Part shown: piece after piece, positions 38,979 to 49,626 of the stretch
Position numbering within the stretch: the first letter of the stretch is position 1
Layout: every line of letters begins with the position of its first letter
Origin: Nitritalea halalkaliphila LW7
Lineage (GTDB): Bacteria > Bacteroidota > Bacteroidia > Cytophagales > Cyclobacteriaceae
Assembly (NCBI RefSeq): GCF_000265075.1
Contig: NZ_AJYA01000016.1
Location: forward strand, 62,001-126,000
Direction: 5' to 3'
Length of the DNA stretch: 64,000 nucleotides
The notes under the pieces: model-generated
What the model saw: only the letters and a program-made list of their open reading frames with translations
Told to the model about the DNA's origin: nothing
Databases searched by the model: none
Made by a program: the position numbers and the translations under genes

Positions 38979-40228
38979 ATGAGGAAGAAAATACTTGCTG
39001 GGCTGCTGCTATGCGGCATGCTATGGTCCTGTGGTGGAGGCCCCGCGCAGGAGGAAGCCATCGACTATAGTACCCTAGATGAAGCAGAGCTTTTGGCGGC
39101 AGCCAGTGCACTCTCGCAGCGTCTGATTATCGTGGATGGGCACATGGACCTGCCTTTCCGCATGTATAACCTGGGGCATACCATGGAAGGGGAGGTGTAT
39201 AACTTCATCGAGCGCCAGGAGTCGGGGAATATCGACTATGTGCGCGCACGTGAAGGGGGTCTGGATGCTCCGTTTATGGCCATTTACATCCCCGCGGGTT
39301 ATCAAGAGCGAGGAGGGGCGAAGGACTTGGCCGATACCCTGATCATGATGATGGACCGCTTGGTGGACACCTGGCCGGATAAACTGGCCCGCGCCACCTC
39401 GGTAGCAGATATCCGTAGAAATCATGAAAAAGGCCTGCTGTCTTTGCCCTTAGGCATCGAAAATGCGGCAGCCATCGAGGATGACCTTTCTCTGGTGGAG
39501 TACTTTTTCGATAAGGGCGTGCGCTACATGACGCTGACGCATGGGAAGGATAACCTCGTGGGCGACTCCTCTTATGACGATAGCGAAACGCACGGAGGGC
39601 TGAGTGATTTCGGGAAGGAAGTAGTTCGGGAGATGAACCGCCTCGGCATGATCATCGATGTTTCCCACATCACGGACAAGACATTTTTCGATGTGGCAGA
39701 GCTCAGCCGGGCCCCCATCGTGGCGACGCACAGCAGTGCCCGGCATTTCACGCCCGGCTTCGAGCGCAATGTATCGGATGAAATCATTAAAAAAATCGCC
39801 GAAAAAGAGGGCATGGTCATGATCACCTTTGGCGGTAGCTTCTTAGACGAAAACTATTCCAAACAAAATAGCGCCAACCGTGCACATATTCAGGAATGGC
39901 TGAAGGAAAATAACCTCGCCATGCGCGATGAAGCTGCGCAAGCGTATATCCAAACGTACATGGCAGAAAACAAGCCTTCGGTTTCCGTCACCAAGGTGGT
40001 GGATCACATCGACCACGTAGTGAAATTAGTGGGCATCGACTATGTGGGCTTGGGCTCAGATTTCGATGGAGTAGGAGATACGTTGCCCGAAGGCTTAAGG
40101 ACGCTTCCATGTATCCGAATATTCTGGCGGAGCTGTTAAAGCGTGGCTACAGCGAAGAGGACATCGAAAAAATATGCTCAGGAAATTTCTTCCGCGTGTG
40201 GGAGGCCATCGCCGCTGTGGCAGGCTGA
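38979..40228 (+). CDS. M19-family dipeptidase (membrane dipeptidase-like), lipoprotein, frameshifted
   Basis: Zinc dipeptidase of the renal dipeptidase type. The lipobox is in LLLCGMLWSC. The fold features are VDGHMDLPFRMYNLGH (H-x-D metal ligands), PLGIENAAAIEDDLSLVEYF with the bridging Glu, GVRYMTLTHGKDN, MNRLGMIIDVSHITDKTFFD (His ligand), ATHSSARHFTPG (His), and the catalytic-site Asp in IDYVGLGSDFDGVGDTLPEG. The frame breaks near 40096 where an A is missing (LPEGL|KDASMYPNILAEL) and ends at 40228 (AAVAG). Such enzymes hydrolyse dipeptides, here most likely in the periplasm from peptidoglycan or protein digestion. Confidence 0.92.
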
Positions 40229-40269
40229 TGCGATAAGAAAATTTAAGCAGATAAAAGTAGCTAACCATG

Positions 40270-40303
40270 CACCTGGAGGCATTATACCTTCAGGTGTTTT
40301 TTT
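40270..40303 (+). terminator. Terminator between the M19 gene and the converging kinase
   Basis: CACCTG and CAGGTG pair around a fifteen-base loop, followed by T-run. The hairpin overlaps the 3' end of the histidine kinase, so it probably serves the plus-strand gene. Confidence 0.55.
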
Positions 40304-43051
40304 AAGATAGCGCGTAACTCTTCGATGCGAAATGGCTTGCTCAGGTAGTCATCCATGCCCGCTTCCAAGCATTTTTCCCGATCTCCTTCCAGGGCAGAGG
40401 CGGTTAATGCGATCATAGGCACCTGGCCGCCCGGAAAATTACGGAGAATTTTTACGGCCTCTAGTCCGCTCATTCGTGGCATGTGGACATCGATTAGCAC
40501 GAGGTCGGGCTGTAGGGAGGGGAATTTCTCAACCAGCTCTATTCCGTCTTCCACCTCGACGACCTGCGCATGTGGCAGGTCTTTTCGCAGCAGTGTTTTG
40601 GTGAGTAGAATGTTCATCGGATTATCGTCCGCAACCAAAATAGTGAGTTTTTCTTGTGGTTCTTCCATGGCTTGCGTATGTGCTAAGTGAGTAATCGAGT
40701 CGGCTTGCTTGGCGGAATGGGGAAGCATTTCCACTTCTAAATCGAAGTAAAAGGTGCTCCCCTCTCCGGGTAAGGAGTGCAGTTTCAGTTTACTGCCCAT
40801 AAGAAACAGTAATTTGTTACTGATTGTTAGCCCCAGTCCAGTGCCACCAAACTTGCGGGTGGTGGTGTTATCTTCCTGTGAGAAGGCCTCGAAAATGCGT
40901 TTTTGGTTGTCGGGATGAATACCGATTCCCGTATCGATGACAGCGAATTGGAGGGAGGTTTTTTTCCCGACCTGTTTGCAGCGGAGCTGTAACGTGACCG
41001 CTCCCTGCTCCGTGAATTTGATGGCATTACTAAGTAGATTCAAGAGTACCTGTCGAACGCGGGTCTCGTCTAAGCGATATTCCGCCTCGGGAGGGCAGCC
41101 GGAGTGACTGGTATCTATAAGAATGCGAAGGCCTTTTTTTTGTGCCAGCGGCTGGACGATGCGCAGCGTTTCTTGTAGGAGTGCTTCGGGCTGTGTGGCT
41201 TTTAGGTCGAGTTCCACTTTGCCCGCTTCGATTTTAGAGAAATCCAAAACATCGTTTATAATGCCTAGCAGAAGCTCTCCGGATTGGATGATCGCTTCGG
41301 TGTAGGTTTTTTGCTCGGAGTCAAGCTGGGTGTGGAGGAGTAAATCCGAAAAACCGATGATGCCGTTTAGTGGGGTTCGGATTTCATGGCTCATATTAGC
41401 CAGGAACTCAGATTTAGCTAAGCTGGCCTCCTTCGCGCGGTGCATGCTTTCGGTGAGGCTGATTTCTAAGTTTTTTCGTGCTAAGGCATTCGCGATGCTG
41501 TCAGCGAAGCTCATGAGTAGGGCTTTTTCTGCTTCCGACCATTTTCTGGCACGCGTACAGTCGTCGAAGCCGGCATAGCCCCAGAACTTTTGTCCTAAGA
41601 AAATCGGAATGATGATGATACTTTTAATGTCTTGCGCCAGCAGCAGGTCCTGAAGGGGCCCCTTTTTCGAGTTCCTCCACCACACAGTAGAAGGGTTCGT
41701 TTCTATTTAAGTAGTCCACAGCCTCCCCGTAGAGTGACATGGGGATATTTTGTAGGTCTGGGTTGTTGAGCTCCGGCTCTACTCCGGCCTGCGTCCATTC
41801 GAAAAGTTGTGAGCTTAAGACCTCACCATCTTTAGCTGTGGAGTTTTGGAAGAGGTAGGCACGATCGGCTGTGGAGGCCTTACCCACGGTGACGATTGCC
41901 TCCCGTACCGCTTCTTTAAAGTCTACGTTGGAGAGGAGCTGCTTGGTGGCCTTTGCGATGGCCTGCAACATGTTTTCATTTTTGCGAAGCGTCTGATTGG
42001 CTTCTTCCAGCATACGCCCATTCGCCTGCACCAGTGCTTCTGATAGCTGCTCCTTTGTAACATCTTTTAGCGTAGCCACATAGACGATGTTGCCATCCAG
42101 CCGGAGTGTATTGCCGATAGTCAGTTTCAGGTGGCGCGCACGGATAGGGTCTAAGGTGATGAATGTGTTTTCCTTTGGCTTTAGCTGTTCCTGCAGTTCG
42201 GGATAGAGGGAATTCAGCGCATTTTCCGCTGACCTCAGCTCTGTGCTTTCTATTCCGAGGAGCCTACGGACAGCGGGATTCGCAGCGATAAGCTTTTTGT
42301 CTGCGTCCAGCAGGATCAGCCCTTCTTCTGTGGCCTCAAAAATGGTCTTATAGGCGATCGGCAAGACTTCCAACACTTGAAAGCGGTTAAATCCCCAGTA
42401 AAACAGCAGCACACTAAAAAGCAGGCTAAAAGGAATGGGGTCGATGCCTGGGGGGTAATTTCGAGTAGATCGGAGAGGTGTGCCAGCCAAGCACAAAACT
42501 GCCAGCAAGTAAAATGCGGAGCTGAGGCTTAAAGTTAGCAGCACCTCGCGGAGGTGCTGTATAAAAAGGATATTCGCCACCAGTACGGGCACAAGACCGA
42601 AGATGGCGTAGACAAAATAAAGGGGGCCGGGCTCAAAATCTATCAGGGGCACTTCAGCCTGGGTATTCAAGCTAAAGCTAAGATAAAACCACTGATGCTG
42701 CTCATTCGTAAATAAAGTAATGATAAAAAAAAGCGCCGCCAGATGGTAGCCGTAAAAAAGGCTTTTGGGAACAGGCTTTTCCGTGTAGCTGAGCGCAAAA
42801 GCCAAGAGGTAAATCGGCAAAAATGCCCCTGGAATATATTCTAGCTTGAAGAAGAATACCGTGTTATCGAGCCCTTTGGCCATAAGCTCTAAGCCGTAAA
42901 ATAAGGCATAGAAGAAACAAAGTGTCACTAAGGCGAGAAAATAGTGCTTGCTATCTTGTGCGGGTTTTCGCCAGATGGTAAGCCCTAGGCCGAAACTCAA
43001 CACCGCTAAAAAAAAGATGATGAGCGAAAATATGTTGAGTTCGAGGTTCAT
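40282..43051 (-). CDS. Hybrid sensor histidine kinase / response regulator, frameshifted
   Basis: Membrane sensor of about 920 residues. Order: seven-helix 7TMR-HISK-like N-terminus ([20 protein letters not shown] to about residue 225), PAS domain ([20 protein letters not shown]), GAF domain ([20 protein letters not shown] ...). After a break near 41662 the GAF continues ([20 protein letters not shown]), then the H-box [20 protein letters not shown] with the phosphorylated His, the ATPase domain (N box [16 protein letters not shown] boxes [18 protein letters not shown] and [14 protein letters not shown]) and a C-terminal receiver ([14 protein letters not shown], phospho-Asp in [17 protein letters not shown]). 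No separate output regulator is next to it, so it likely feeds a phosphorelay elsewhere. Stimulus unknown. Confidence 0.9.
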
Positions 43052-43204
43052 ATTCGGTATATACCGACTAAAGTAGAAAAAAAATTGTTAATTTCTACCA
43101 TTCATAAATGGTCTGTAACCGTTCATTCCTTCCTTCACTTGCTTAAGGATTAATTAAAAAGTAGTGTTTTTCACTTTCGGAAGCCTATTTTTTGACTGCG
43201 GCAT

Positions 43205-43212
43205 TATATTTG
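43205..43212 (+). promoter_or_regulatory. Candidate -7 promoter box (TATATTTG)
   Basis: TATATTTG matches the Bacteroidota -7 consensus TAnnTTTG 30 bases before the ATG at 43242. A TTTG at 43191 is too close to be the -33 box, so the assignment is tentative. Confidence 0.35.
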
Positions 43213-43241
43213 ACTACATTACTCATGAAAAATACAAAATT

Positions 43242-43670
43242 ATGAAAAAGCTAATTTATTTCATCGCCTTAGGATTCTTCTTTTTAAGTGCCGATTTGGC
43301 CTTTGCACAAAGCACAAAAGAAGAGGTCAAAAAGGAACAAGAGGCCATAAAGGCAGAAAAGAAAGCTGCCAAAGCGGAGAAGAAAGCTGCTAAAAAGGAG
43401 CTGGCCGACGTAAAGAAAATGGAAAAGCAGGCGCGTAACCTCGAAAAAGCCGAAAAGAAACTGGCAAAGCTCGAGCAGAAGGCTTCTAAAACGGATGCGA
43501 AACGCGCCCGTCAGCAGGCAAAATACGATAAGGCCAAGCGCCGTGGAAAAGCCTCCGAGGCACAGCTGCTAAAAATGGAGGTAGACCTGAAAAAGTTAGA
43601 GCTTGACTTGGTTAATTTAAACAACGATATCGTGGAGCAGCGAAGGACAGTGGAAAAACTGCGCTACTAA
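43242..43670 (+). CDS. Exported Lys/Ala-rich coiled-coil protein
   Basis: A 142-residue intact ORF with signal peptide MKKLIYFIALGFFFLSADLA then FAQ. The mature protein is a single predicted helix of heptad-like Lys, Ala, Glu and Leu: KAEKKAAKAEKKAAKKELAD repeats, then MEVDLKKLELDLVNLNNDIV. No family is recognised. Long basic helices in the periplasm may bind peptidoglycan, nucleic acid or the envelope. ATG at 43242 is chosen because the earlier in-frame start lies in the promoter region. Confidence 0.72.
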   Translation: MKKLIYFIALGFFFLSADLAFAQSTKEEVKKEQEAIKAEKKAAKAEKKAAKKELADVKKMEKQARNLEKAEKKLAKLEQKASKTDAKRARQQAKYDKAKRRGKASEAQLLKMEVDLKKLELDLVNLNNDIVEQRRTVEKLRY

Positions 43671-43697
43671 GCAGCCTTCACTTCAGCATACCTATTA

Positions 43698-43720
43698 GGA
43701 CCCTTCGGGGTCTTTTTTTT
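43698..43720 (+). terminator. Terminator after the coiled-coil protein
   Basis: AGGACCC, TTCG tetraloop, GGGTCT, then eight T residues. Confidence 0.9.
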
Positions 43721-43936
43721 GGCCCCCGGCCAAAGGGGGAACCGGGGGACTTCCTGCTACTTTTAGCTTTACAGGCGAATGTTCAGGAGTCCAATGCTGC
43801 CAAAACGGCTTGAATTTGCGGAAAAAAGCCAAATAAATCCAAATAAATCGGACATAATGGCTTGATTATGATGGGGAAAGCGATTGGAAGAGCTTTTGCT
43901 TAGGGAAATTCAACGAACAGCATAAACAGCACAATC

Positions 43937-46553
43937 ATGGACTATAAACAATTCACCGTTAGCGTTCAGGAGGCCTTGCAGCGGGCCGCGGGCATCGCGC
44001 AGGAATCCGGACATCAAGGAATCGAAAGTGGGCACATGCTCCGTGCGCTGCTGCAGGATGAAAGTGCCGTCATGGGCTTTTTACTACAGCATGCTGGCCT
44101 GCAGAAAGGGGCATTAGAAAAGGAGGCGGAGCAGCTGATGAGGAGCTACCCGAAGGTTTCTGGCGTGGATCAGCCGTATATGGGACAGTCGCTGTCGGCT
44201 GCTTTTCAGGAGGCCAAGCGTTTTCAGCAGCAGCTCGGCGATGCGTATCTGGCGCTGGAGCACGTGTTTCTGGGCCTGGTGCAGGGTAAGGAGGCCACAG
44301 GCCAAAAGCTTCGCGCGCTCGGACTAAAAACGGAGGGGCTGTTAAAAGGAATAGAACAACTAAGAAAAGGAAATAAAGTGACGAATCAACATGCAGAGGG
44401 AAATTACAGGTCGCTGGAGAAGTATGCCAAAAACCTGAATGAACTGGCCAAGAAGGGCAAGATAGATCCAGTCATCGGAAGGGATGAAGAGATCCGTCGG
44501 GTGCTCCAAATTTTAGCCAGGAGAACGAAAAACAATCCTATCCTTCTCGGAGAGCCCGGTGTCGGGAAGACCGCGATCGTGGAAGGGCTGGCGCAGCGCA
44601 TCGTGAGCGGTGATGTGCCGGAAAATTTAAAGTCAAAGACGCTGGTGTCCCTAGACATGGGGCTCTTAGTGGCTGGGGCTAAGTATAAGGGGGAATTTGA
44701 GGAGCGTCTGAAGGCTGTCATCAAAGAGGTGACCGATTCGGATGGGGAGCTGATTCTCTTTATCGATGAAATTCACACCCTGATCGGTGCAGGTGGCGGC
44801 GGAGAAGGTGCTATGGATGCGGCTAACCTGCTAAAACCTGCTTTGGCACGCGGTGAGCTCCATGCCATCGGCGCTACCACGTTAAAAGAGTATCAAAAAT
44901 ACATCGAGAAAGATAAAGCACTGGAGCGACGTTTTCAGGCCGTTATGGTCGATGAGCCTGACGCGGCGGATGCGATCTCGATTTTGCGCGGGATAAAAGA
45001 CAAGTACGAGCTCCATCATGGGGTGCGGGTAAAAGACGATGCGGTGATCGCTGCTGTGGAGCTTTCCCAGCGCTACATTTCCGACCGTTTCCTACCTGAT
45101 AAGGCCATCGACCTGATGGACGAGGCCGCTGCCAAGCTGCGTATGGAGATGGACTCCCTCCCTCAGGAGCTCGATGAGCTGAACCGGCGCATCATGCAGC
45201 TCGAAATCGAGCGTGAGGCGATACGGCGTGAGCAGCATAAGGATAAAGAGGCAGTGCTTTCGAAGGATATCGCCGCCCTGGAAGAAAAGCGCCAGGAGGT
45301 AAAGGCCGCTGGGAGTCAGAAAAGGGGGTCATCACCGGTATCCGTGAGCAGAAAGAGCGTATCGATCGCCTCAAGCAGGAAGCCGAGCAGGCGGAGCGCG
45401 CCGGCGATTTCGGCAAAGTGGCGGAGATTCGCTACGGAAAAATCGCCGAAGCGGAGAAGGAGCTGGAGCGGCATAAGGAAACATTACGCAGCATGCAGGA
45501 GTCCAGCGCGCTGCTGAAGGAAGAGGTGGATGCCGAAGATATCGCCGCTGTGGTAGCCAAGTGGACGGGCATTCCGCTCGCCAAAATGCTGCAGGGTGAA
45601 CGCGAAAAACTTCTGCATCTCGAAAAGGAATTGTCCAAGCGAGTGGCGGGCCAGCAGGAAGCCATTTTAGCCCTTTCGGACGCTGTGCGCAGAAGTCGAG
45701 CAGGGCTCCAAGACCCCAAGCGGCCGATTGGTTCCTTCATCTTTATGGGTAGCACGGGTGTCGGAAAAACGGAACTGGCGAAAGCACTCGCGGAGTATTT
45801 ATTTAACGATGAGCAGGCCATGGTTCGCATCGATATGTCCGAGTATCAGGAGCGGCATGCGGTTTCCCGCCTCGTGGGAGCCCCTCCAGGATATGTGGGC
45901 TATGAAGAGGGAGGTCAGCTGACAGAAGCCGTTCGGCGTAAGCCTATGCGGTGATCTTGCTGGACGAAATCGAAAAAGCCCACCCGGATGTGTTTAACAT
46001 CCTGCTGCAGGTACTGGATGATGGTCGTCTAACCGATAATAAGGGGCGTGTGGCCAACTTTAAAAACACCATCATCATCATGACCACGAATATGGGGGCC
46101 AGTTTGATTCAGGAGCGCTTCGCGGAAATAGAAGAGTGGAACCGAGAGGAGGTGTTGGAAGGCACGAAAGAAGCCGTCTTTGAGCTGATGAAACAAAGCC
46201 TCCGTCCGGAGTTCCTGAACCGTGTGGACGAGCTGGTCTTATTCGAGCCTTTGTCCGCTCAGGTAACGCGCAAGATCGTAGACATTCAGTGGAAAGAAAT
46301 CCAGCGCCGTCTAGCCGAGCGCCATATCGAGATCGAGGCCACGCCGGAACTACTGAACTATATCGGTAAAGTCGGCTTCGATCCGAAGTTCGGTGCCCGT
46401 CCGCTGAAGCGCACTTTCCAGCGTCTGGTGCTAAATGAGCTTTCGAAGCAGCTTTTAGCAGGCTATATTCGAGAGGAAAGCGCCGTGTTAGCGGATTTAG
46501 ATGCAGAGCAGCAGGTCTACTTCAAGCAAATTCAGGATGTGCCTGCTTTGTAA
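43937..46553 (+). CDS. clpB: ClpB disaggregase (Hsp104 type), frameshifted
   Basis: AAA+ chaperone that pulls proteins out of aggregates with DnaK. Clp N-domain repeats ([52 protein letters not shown]) are followed by AAA-1: [18 protein letters not shown] (Walker A), [14 protein letters not shown] (Walker B), the ClpB middle coiled coil ([20 protein letters not shown] ... [20 protein letters not shown]), AAA-2: [20 protein letters not shown] and [20 protein letters not shown], and the C-terminal D2-small domain ending [10 protein letters not shown]. The frame breaks near 45312 (a T missing before WESEKG) and near 45945 (a C missing in AAGCC|TATGCG). Repaired length is about 870 residues, normal for ClpB. 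Confidence 0.96.
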
Positions 46554-46574
46554 AATAGTGTGTATATAAGGTGT

Positions 46575-46602
46575 AAAAAGCGGTCTTCGGGCCGCTTTTT
46601 TT
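46575..46602 (+). terminator. Terminator after clpB
   Basis: AAAGCGG, a TCTTCG loop, CCGCTTT with a T-run, 22 bases past the clpB stop. Confidence 0.88.
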
Positions 46603-46660
46603 ACGAACTTTTCTTTCCACCGGCAGTTTAGTGAGCACCTATTTAAAGGGGAATTTCTTT

Positions 46661-46846
46661 ATGATGGAGGAACATTACTTTCAGTGCCCCTACTGCTGGG
46701 CGGAGATTTCCATGCTGCTCGACCCTTCTGTGGAGGAACAAGTCTACATCGAAGACTGCGAAGTCTGCTGTAACCCGATCGAGCTGCGTGTCGCCTTCGA
46801 GGAGGGCGAATTAACCTATTTTGAAGCGAACGATATCGAACAGTAA
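46661..46846 (+). CDS. CPxCG-motif zinc-binding small protein
   Basis: A 61-residue protein: MMEEHYFQCPYCWAEISMLL then EDCEVCCNPIELRVAFEEG. Two Cys pairs (CPYC and CEVC, plus an extra Cys) match the CPXCG family of small zinc-ribbon-like proteins. Function unknown. It lies two bases before the ATG of the PNPOx-like gene, so they share an mRNA. A GTG at 46631 would add ten residues but fits the family less well. Confidence 0.82.
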   Translation: MMEEHYFQCPYCWAEISMLLDPSVEEQVYIEDCEVCCNPIELRVAFEEGELTYFEANDIEQ

Positions 46847-46847
46847 C

Positions 46848-47420
46848 ATGCTCATCTCTCCTGGTACAGACCTAGAAACCGTCTTTCAAGACCTTAAACA
46901 TGAATTACACCGCGCAGTGCTGGATCGGAGGCATCCTTTTCGTTTCGTGATGCTGGCCACCGTAGATGAAGGGCAGCCCGAGGCCCGCTACATCGTGCTG
47001 CGTCAGGTCACGCAGGAGTTGCGCTTCCTCTTCTATACAGATGGTCGCACCCCGAAAGTGCGCCAGCTGGAGCAAAACCCCCTGGCCTCGCTGCTGCTGT
47101 ATCATCCGGGTAAGCGTGTGCAGGTGCGGATGCCCGGCCACTTCGAGGTACTGCGCCAAGGGTCCCTCTGGCAGGAGCATCGTGGGCGTGTGCAGGGAGA
47201 GGCGATGAAGGCATATAGCCCCACTTTGGCCCCCGGCCGCGTGATTCAGACGCCAGAGCAGGCCTATCGCTGGGAAGAGGAGCGCGATTGGTTTACCCTT
47301 TTGGCCTTCCGGCCAAAGTCCATGGAGCTCCTGCAGCTTCAGGGCCTAGAGCATCTGCGGGCTAATTTTCGCTACGAGCAGGCTTCCAATACCTGGAAAA
47401 AAGAATGGGTAGCTCCTTAA
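46848..47420 (+). CDS. Pyridoxamine 5'-phosphate oxidase-family FMN protein
   Basis: A 190-residue intact flavoprotein-fold protein. FMN-binding segments typical of the PNPOx-like split barrel are visible: FRFVMLATVDEGQPEARYIV, LRFLFYTDGRTPKVRQLEQN, ASLLLYHPGKRVQVRMPGHF and AFRPKSMELLQLQG, the last like the PdxH C-terminal. It lacks the full-length PdxH active-site set I can be sure of, so I call it family level: the true pyridoxine oxidase or a paralogue of unknown substrate. Cotranscribed with the CPxCG protein two bases upstream. Confidence 0.75.
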   Translation: MLISPGTDLETVFQDLKHELHRAVLDRRHPFRFVMLATVDEGQPEARYIVLRQVTQELRFLFYTDGRTPKVRQLEQNPLASLLLYHPGKRVQVRMPGHFEVLRQGSLWQEHRGRVQGEAMKAYSPTLAPGRVIQTPEQAYRWEEERDWFTLLAFRPKSMELLQLQGLEHLRANFRYEQASNTWKKEWVAP

Positions 47421-47438
47421 AGAGGCTACCCATTTTGT
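47405..47438 (+). terminator. Terminator overlapping the stop codon of the PNPOx-like gene
   Basis: ATGGGTAGC pairs with GCTACCCAT around an eleven-base loop, followed by TTTTG. The first stem arm lies within the last codons of the gene, so translation may affect folding. Confidence 0.7.
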
Positions 47439-47461
47439 ATGTATAGAGTGGCGTATGCCAT

Positions 47462-47962
47462 CTATTTTTCCTCACAGTTTTCTGTTCTGCGGGTGTCGAG
47501 TACGTGCACGATCTGCCAGCGGTCTGCTTCCTTTATGAGCTGAAAACTATTAACTCCGCAGTGGCTAAAGTTTCCGCTTACGTAGAAGCGATAGGGAGTC
47601 CAGGCGTGCGCCAAAGGGCCATCCATTCGGATCATCACATCCGTGAGCTGCTCGTCCAAGACAGTACCCTCAGGGGTTTCCGCTATGCGCTTCAGGAAGG
47701 CTTCCACATTTCCAGGGCCCAAGTAAGGAGCGCCCATTTCGTCCAGTCCTACCGTCTGCATGCTCGCTTCGGCATGGAAGAGAGGGGCAACACGCTTCGC
47801 ATCCTTGGCCTTCATGCCTGCGAAAAGCTCTTGGAGTAGTGCTTCGATGGCCGCTTTTTCCTCACGCTCCTTCTCTGCATCGACTTGCTGCTGGGCGAAA
47901 AGCACCGCAGGAATGCCGAGGAACAGAAGCAGAAGGAGGCTATATGCGCAGGCCTTAATCAT
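47462..47962 (-). CDS. Exported NTF2-like (SnoaL) protein
   Basis: A 166-residue protein starting MIKACAYSLLLLLFLGIPAV with a signal peptide ending LFAQQ. The rest (IEALLQELFAGMKAKDAKRV, APLFHAEASMQTVG, YLGPGNVEAFLKRIAETPEG, AHAWTPYRFYVSGNFSHCGV, FQLIKEADRWQIVHVLDTRR) has the helix-strand pattern of the NTF2/SnoaL cone fold, with the closing WQIVHVLDTRR strand. No catalytic residues stand out. Its ATG lies 8 bases inside the end of the GIN-domain gene, so the two are translationally coupled. Confidence 0.75.
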   Translation of the reverse strand: MIKACAYSLLLLLFLGIPAVLFAQQQVDAEKEREEKAAIEALLQELFAGMKAKDAKRVAPLFHAEASMQTVGLDEMGAPYLGPGNVEAFLKRIAETPEGTVLDEQLTDVMIRMDGPLAHAWTPYRFYVSGNFSHCGVNSFQLIKEADRWQIVHVLDTRRTENCEEK

Positions 47963-48644
47963 TTTTCTCAACGGTTCCACCTGTTCCTGTACGGACTTCG
48001 ATGCGGGAAGGGTTTCCGATGTAACGGATCCGAGCACCCGTAGCTGCTGAGCCGGTGATCTCATTTGCCACCTCGAAAGTAGCTCTTCCAGCGGTGTTTC
48101 CCTGTACTTCGGCGCGGTTCGCCTTCAGCTTTTCGGCATCTACTTCCGCACTGGTAAATACTTTTAGGTTCAGTAGATCGGTACTTCCCTCTACGAAAAT
48201 CTTCGAGCTGCTGGTCGCGTCTAAAAACAGTGTTTCTGTGGAGACTTCGGCTTCGATGTAGCCGCTAGTGGTTGCGGCGAGGACCACTTGGCTGGCATCT
48301 AAGAGATCTTTTACGACCACAGAGGCGCTAGTAGCGGCGGCTATTTCGTCTAGCTCCGTGTAGGTAATGACCATTTTAACGGTGCTAGAGCGGAAATTTC
48401 CTCTCCCTAACTTCACATCTAAGGTCTCCTTCGAAACCTCGGTGATGATTTTGTCCAGGTCGATGCCATTCGCGGTGATGGAAGCGGAGGGGCTGTCTCC
48501 TTTGCGCAGCTCCACTTCGATGCTGTTCGCCACTTTAATCTTAGAGAAATTACGTAGAGAACGTTCCTCCGTGCGTGTCTGCGCGAGGAGAACGTGCGTG
48601 AGGGCTAGACAAGCCACTAGGGTAGTGAAAAGGTACTTTTTCAT
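47955..48644 (-). CDS. DUF2807 (GIN domain) exported protein
   Basis: A 229-residue intact protein, signal peptide MKKYLFTTLVACLALTHVLL then AQTRTEE. The mature part is a beta-helix of repeated strands: FSKIKVANSIEVELRKGDS, LDEIAAATSASVVVKDLLDA, IEAEVSTETLFLDATSSSKI, GSTDLLNLKVFTSAEVDAEK. This matches the head-GIN (DUF2807) family, probably a periplasmic or surface adhesion-like scaffold; no enzymatic motif is visible. It leads a two-gene operon with the NTF2-like gene. Confidence 0.85.
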   Translation of the reverse strand: MKKYLFTTLVACLALTHVLLAQTRTEERSLRNFSKIKVANSIEVELRKGDSPSASITANGIDLDKIITEVSKETLDVKLGRGNFRSSTVKMVITYTELDEIAAATSASVVVKDLLDASQVVLAATTSGYIEAEVSTETLFLDATSSSKIFVEGSTDLLNLKVFTSAEVDAEKLKANRAEVQGNTAGRATFEVANEITGSAATGARIRYIGNPSRIEVRTGTGGTVEKND

Positions 48645-48694
48645 TGGTTTAATTCATTAAAGATTCTGTGGGAGCCTATGGGCAGGGGGGCTGC

Positions 48695-49371
48695 TTAGGC
48701 TCTTCCGTAAAGCTTAAAGGTCATGTTCCGTAGCGCACTGTTGTTCACAGCATAGTGCATCGCCTCTGCGATTTCGCCTGGACTTACCCAGGTGCTGAAG
48801 TCTGCATCCGGCATGGCCTCGCGGTTTTGCGGGGTGTCGATGATGCTCGGCACGAAGATGTGCGAGCGTACATTGGTGTCTTTGCACTCTTCTGCTACAT
48901 AGTCCGCTAGGGTCATGACAAGCTTTTTACTCAAAGCGTATGCCACAACGTCCTTTCCGGCCTCGTTTTCTACTGCTGGGCGGGCGCCGATAAAAAGGAA
49001 CTGTCCATGGTTGGCTTCTTTTAAGCCCGGTAAAAAGTGTTTAACCAAGTTAAAGGCGGAGTAAAAGTTGAGCTTCATCATCTGATCCACTTCCTTTACA
49101 TTTACATCTTCGATGGCGCCCATGGCGAAACCGCCCACAAGTAGGGCGATAGCATCCACGCGGCCATACTGCAGCTTATACTCTTGGGCGAAGCCTTCAC
49201 GGCCTCCTCGTCTGTCACATCCAGTTCGTAGATGTCGTCTGCTTCTTCGATTTCTTGCTCCTCGCCAGGCTGTGTGATGGCGATGACATAGTAGCCTTCC
49301 CGTTTAAACTGTTCGACTACTGCTTGACCTAAATTTCCGGCCGCGCCGGTGACGATAATATTACGCTCCAT
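48695..49371 (-). CDS. Short-chain dehydrogenase/reductase, frameshifted
   Basis: NAD(P)-dependent oxidoreductase. The nucleotide-binding motif TGAAGNLGQAVVEQF starts the protein (MERNIIVTGAAGN), followed by YELDVTDEEAVKA, a break near 49192, YGRVDAIALLVGGFAMGAI (NNAG position reads LVGG), and the catalytic tetrad with Tyr and Lys in VVAYALSKKLVMTLADYVAE. The substrate cannot be told. The usual catalytic Ser lies in LFIGARPAVENE, where it is replaced by Gly or Ala, so the protein might be an atypical SDR. Repaired length is about 225 residues. Confidence 0.85.
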
Positions 49372-49626
49372 ATAAATGATTACACTGATGACAAATCTAA
49401 ACTACTAATTTAAAATTATATTTGAGTACATCCCATGATTTCGGCATATTTAAGTGCTGTAGATCCTGAGATGGAGGGAAAACCAAGATAAAATTCCGTT
49501 AGCTTCTTGCATTTAGCTCTTGGTGTTTCTTTCTGGATGTGGCCATACCCCTGTTAGCAAAAAAACAGTTATACACGTTGTATACGGGCTTCTGGCATTA
49601 GAGTATTCGAAAATTAACATAAAAAG

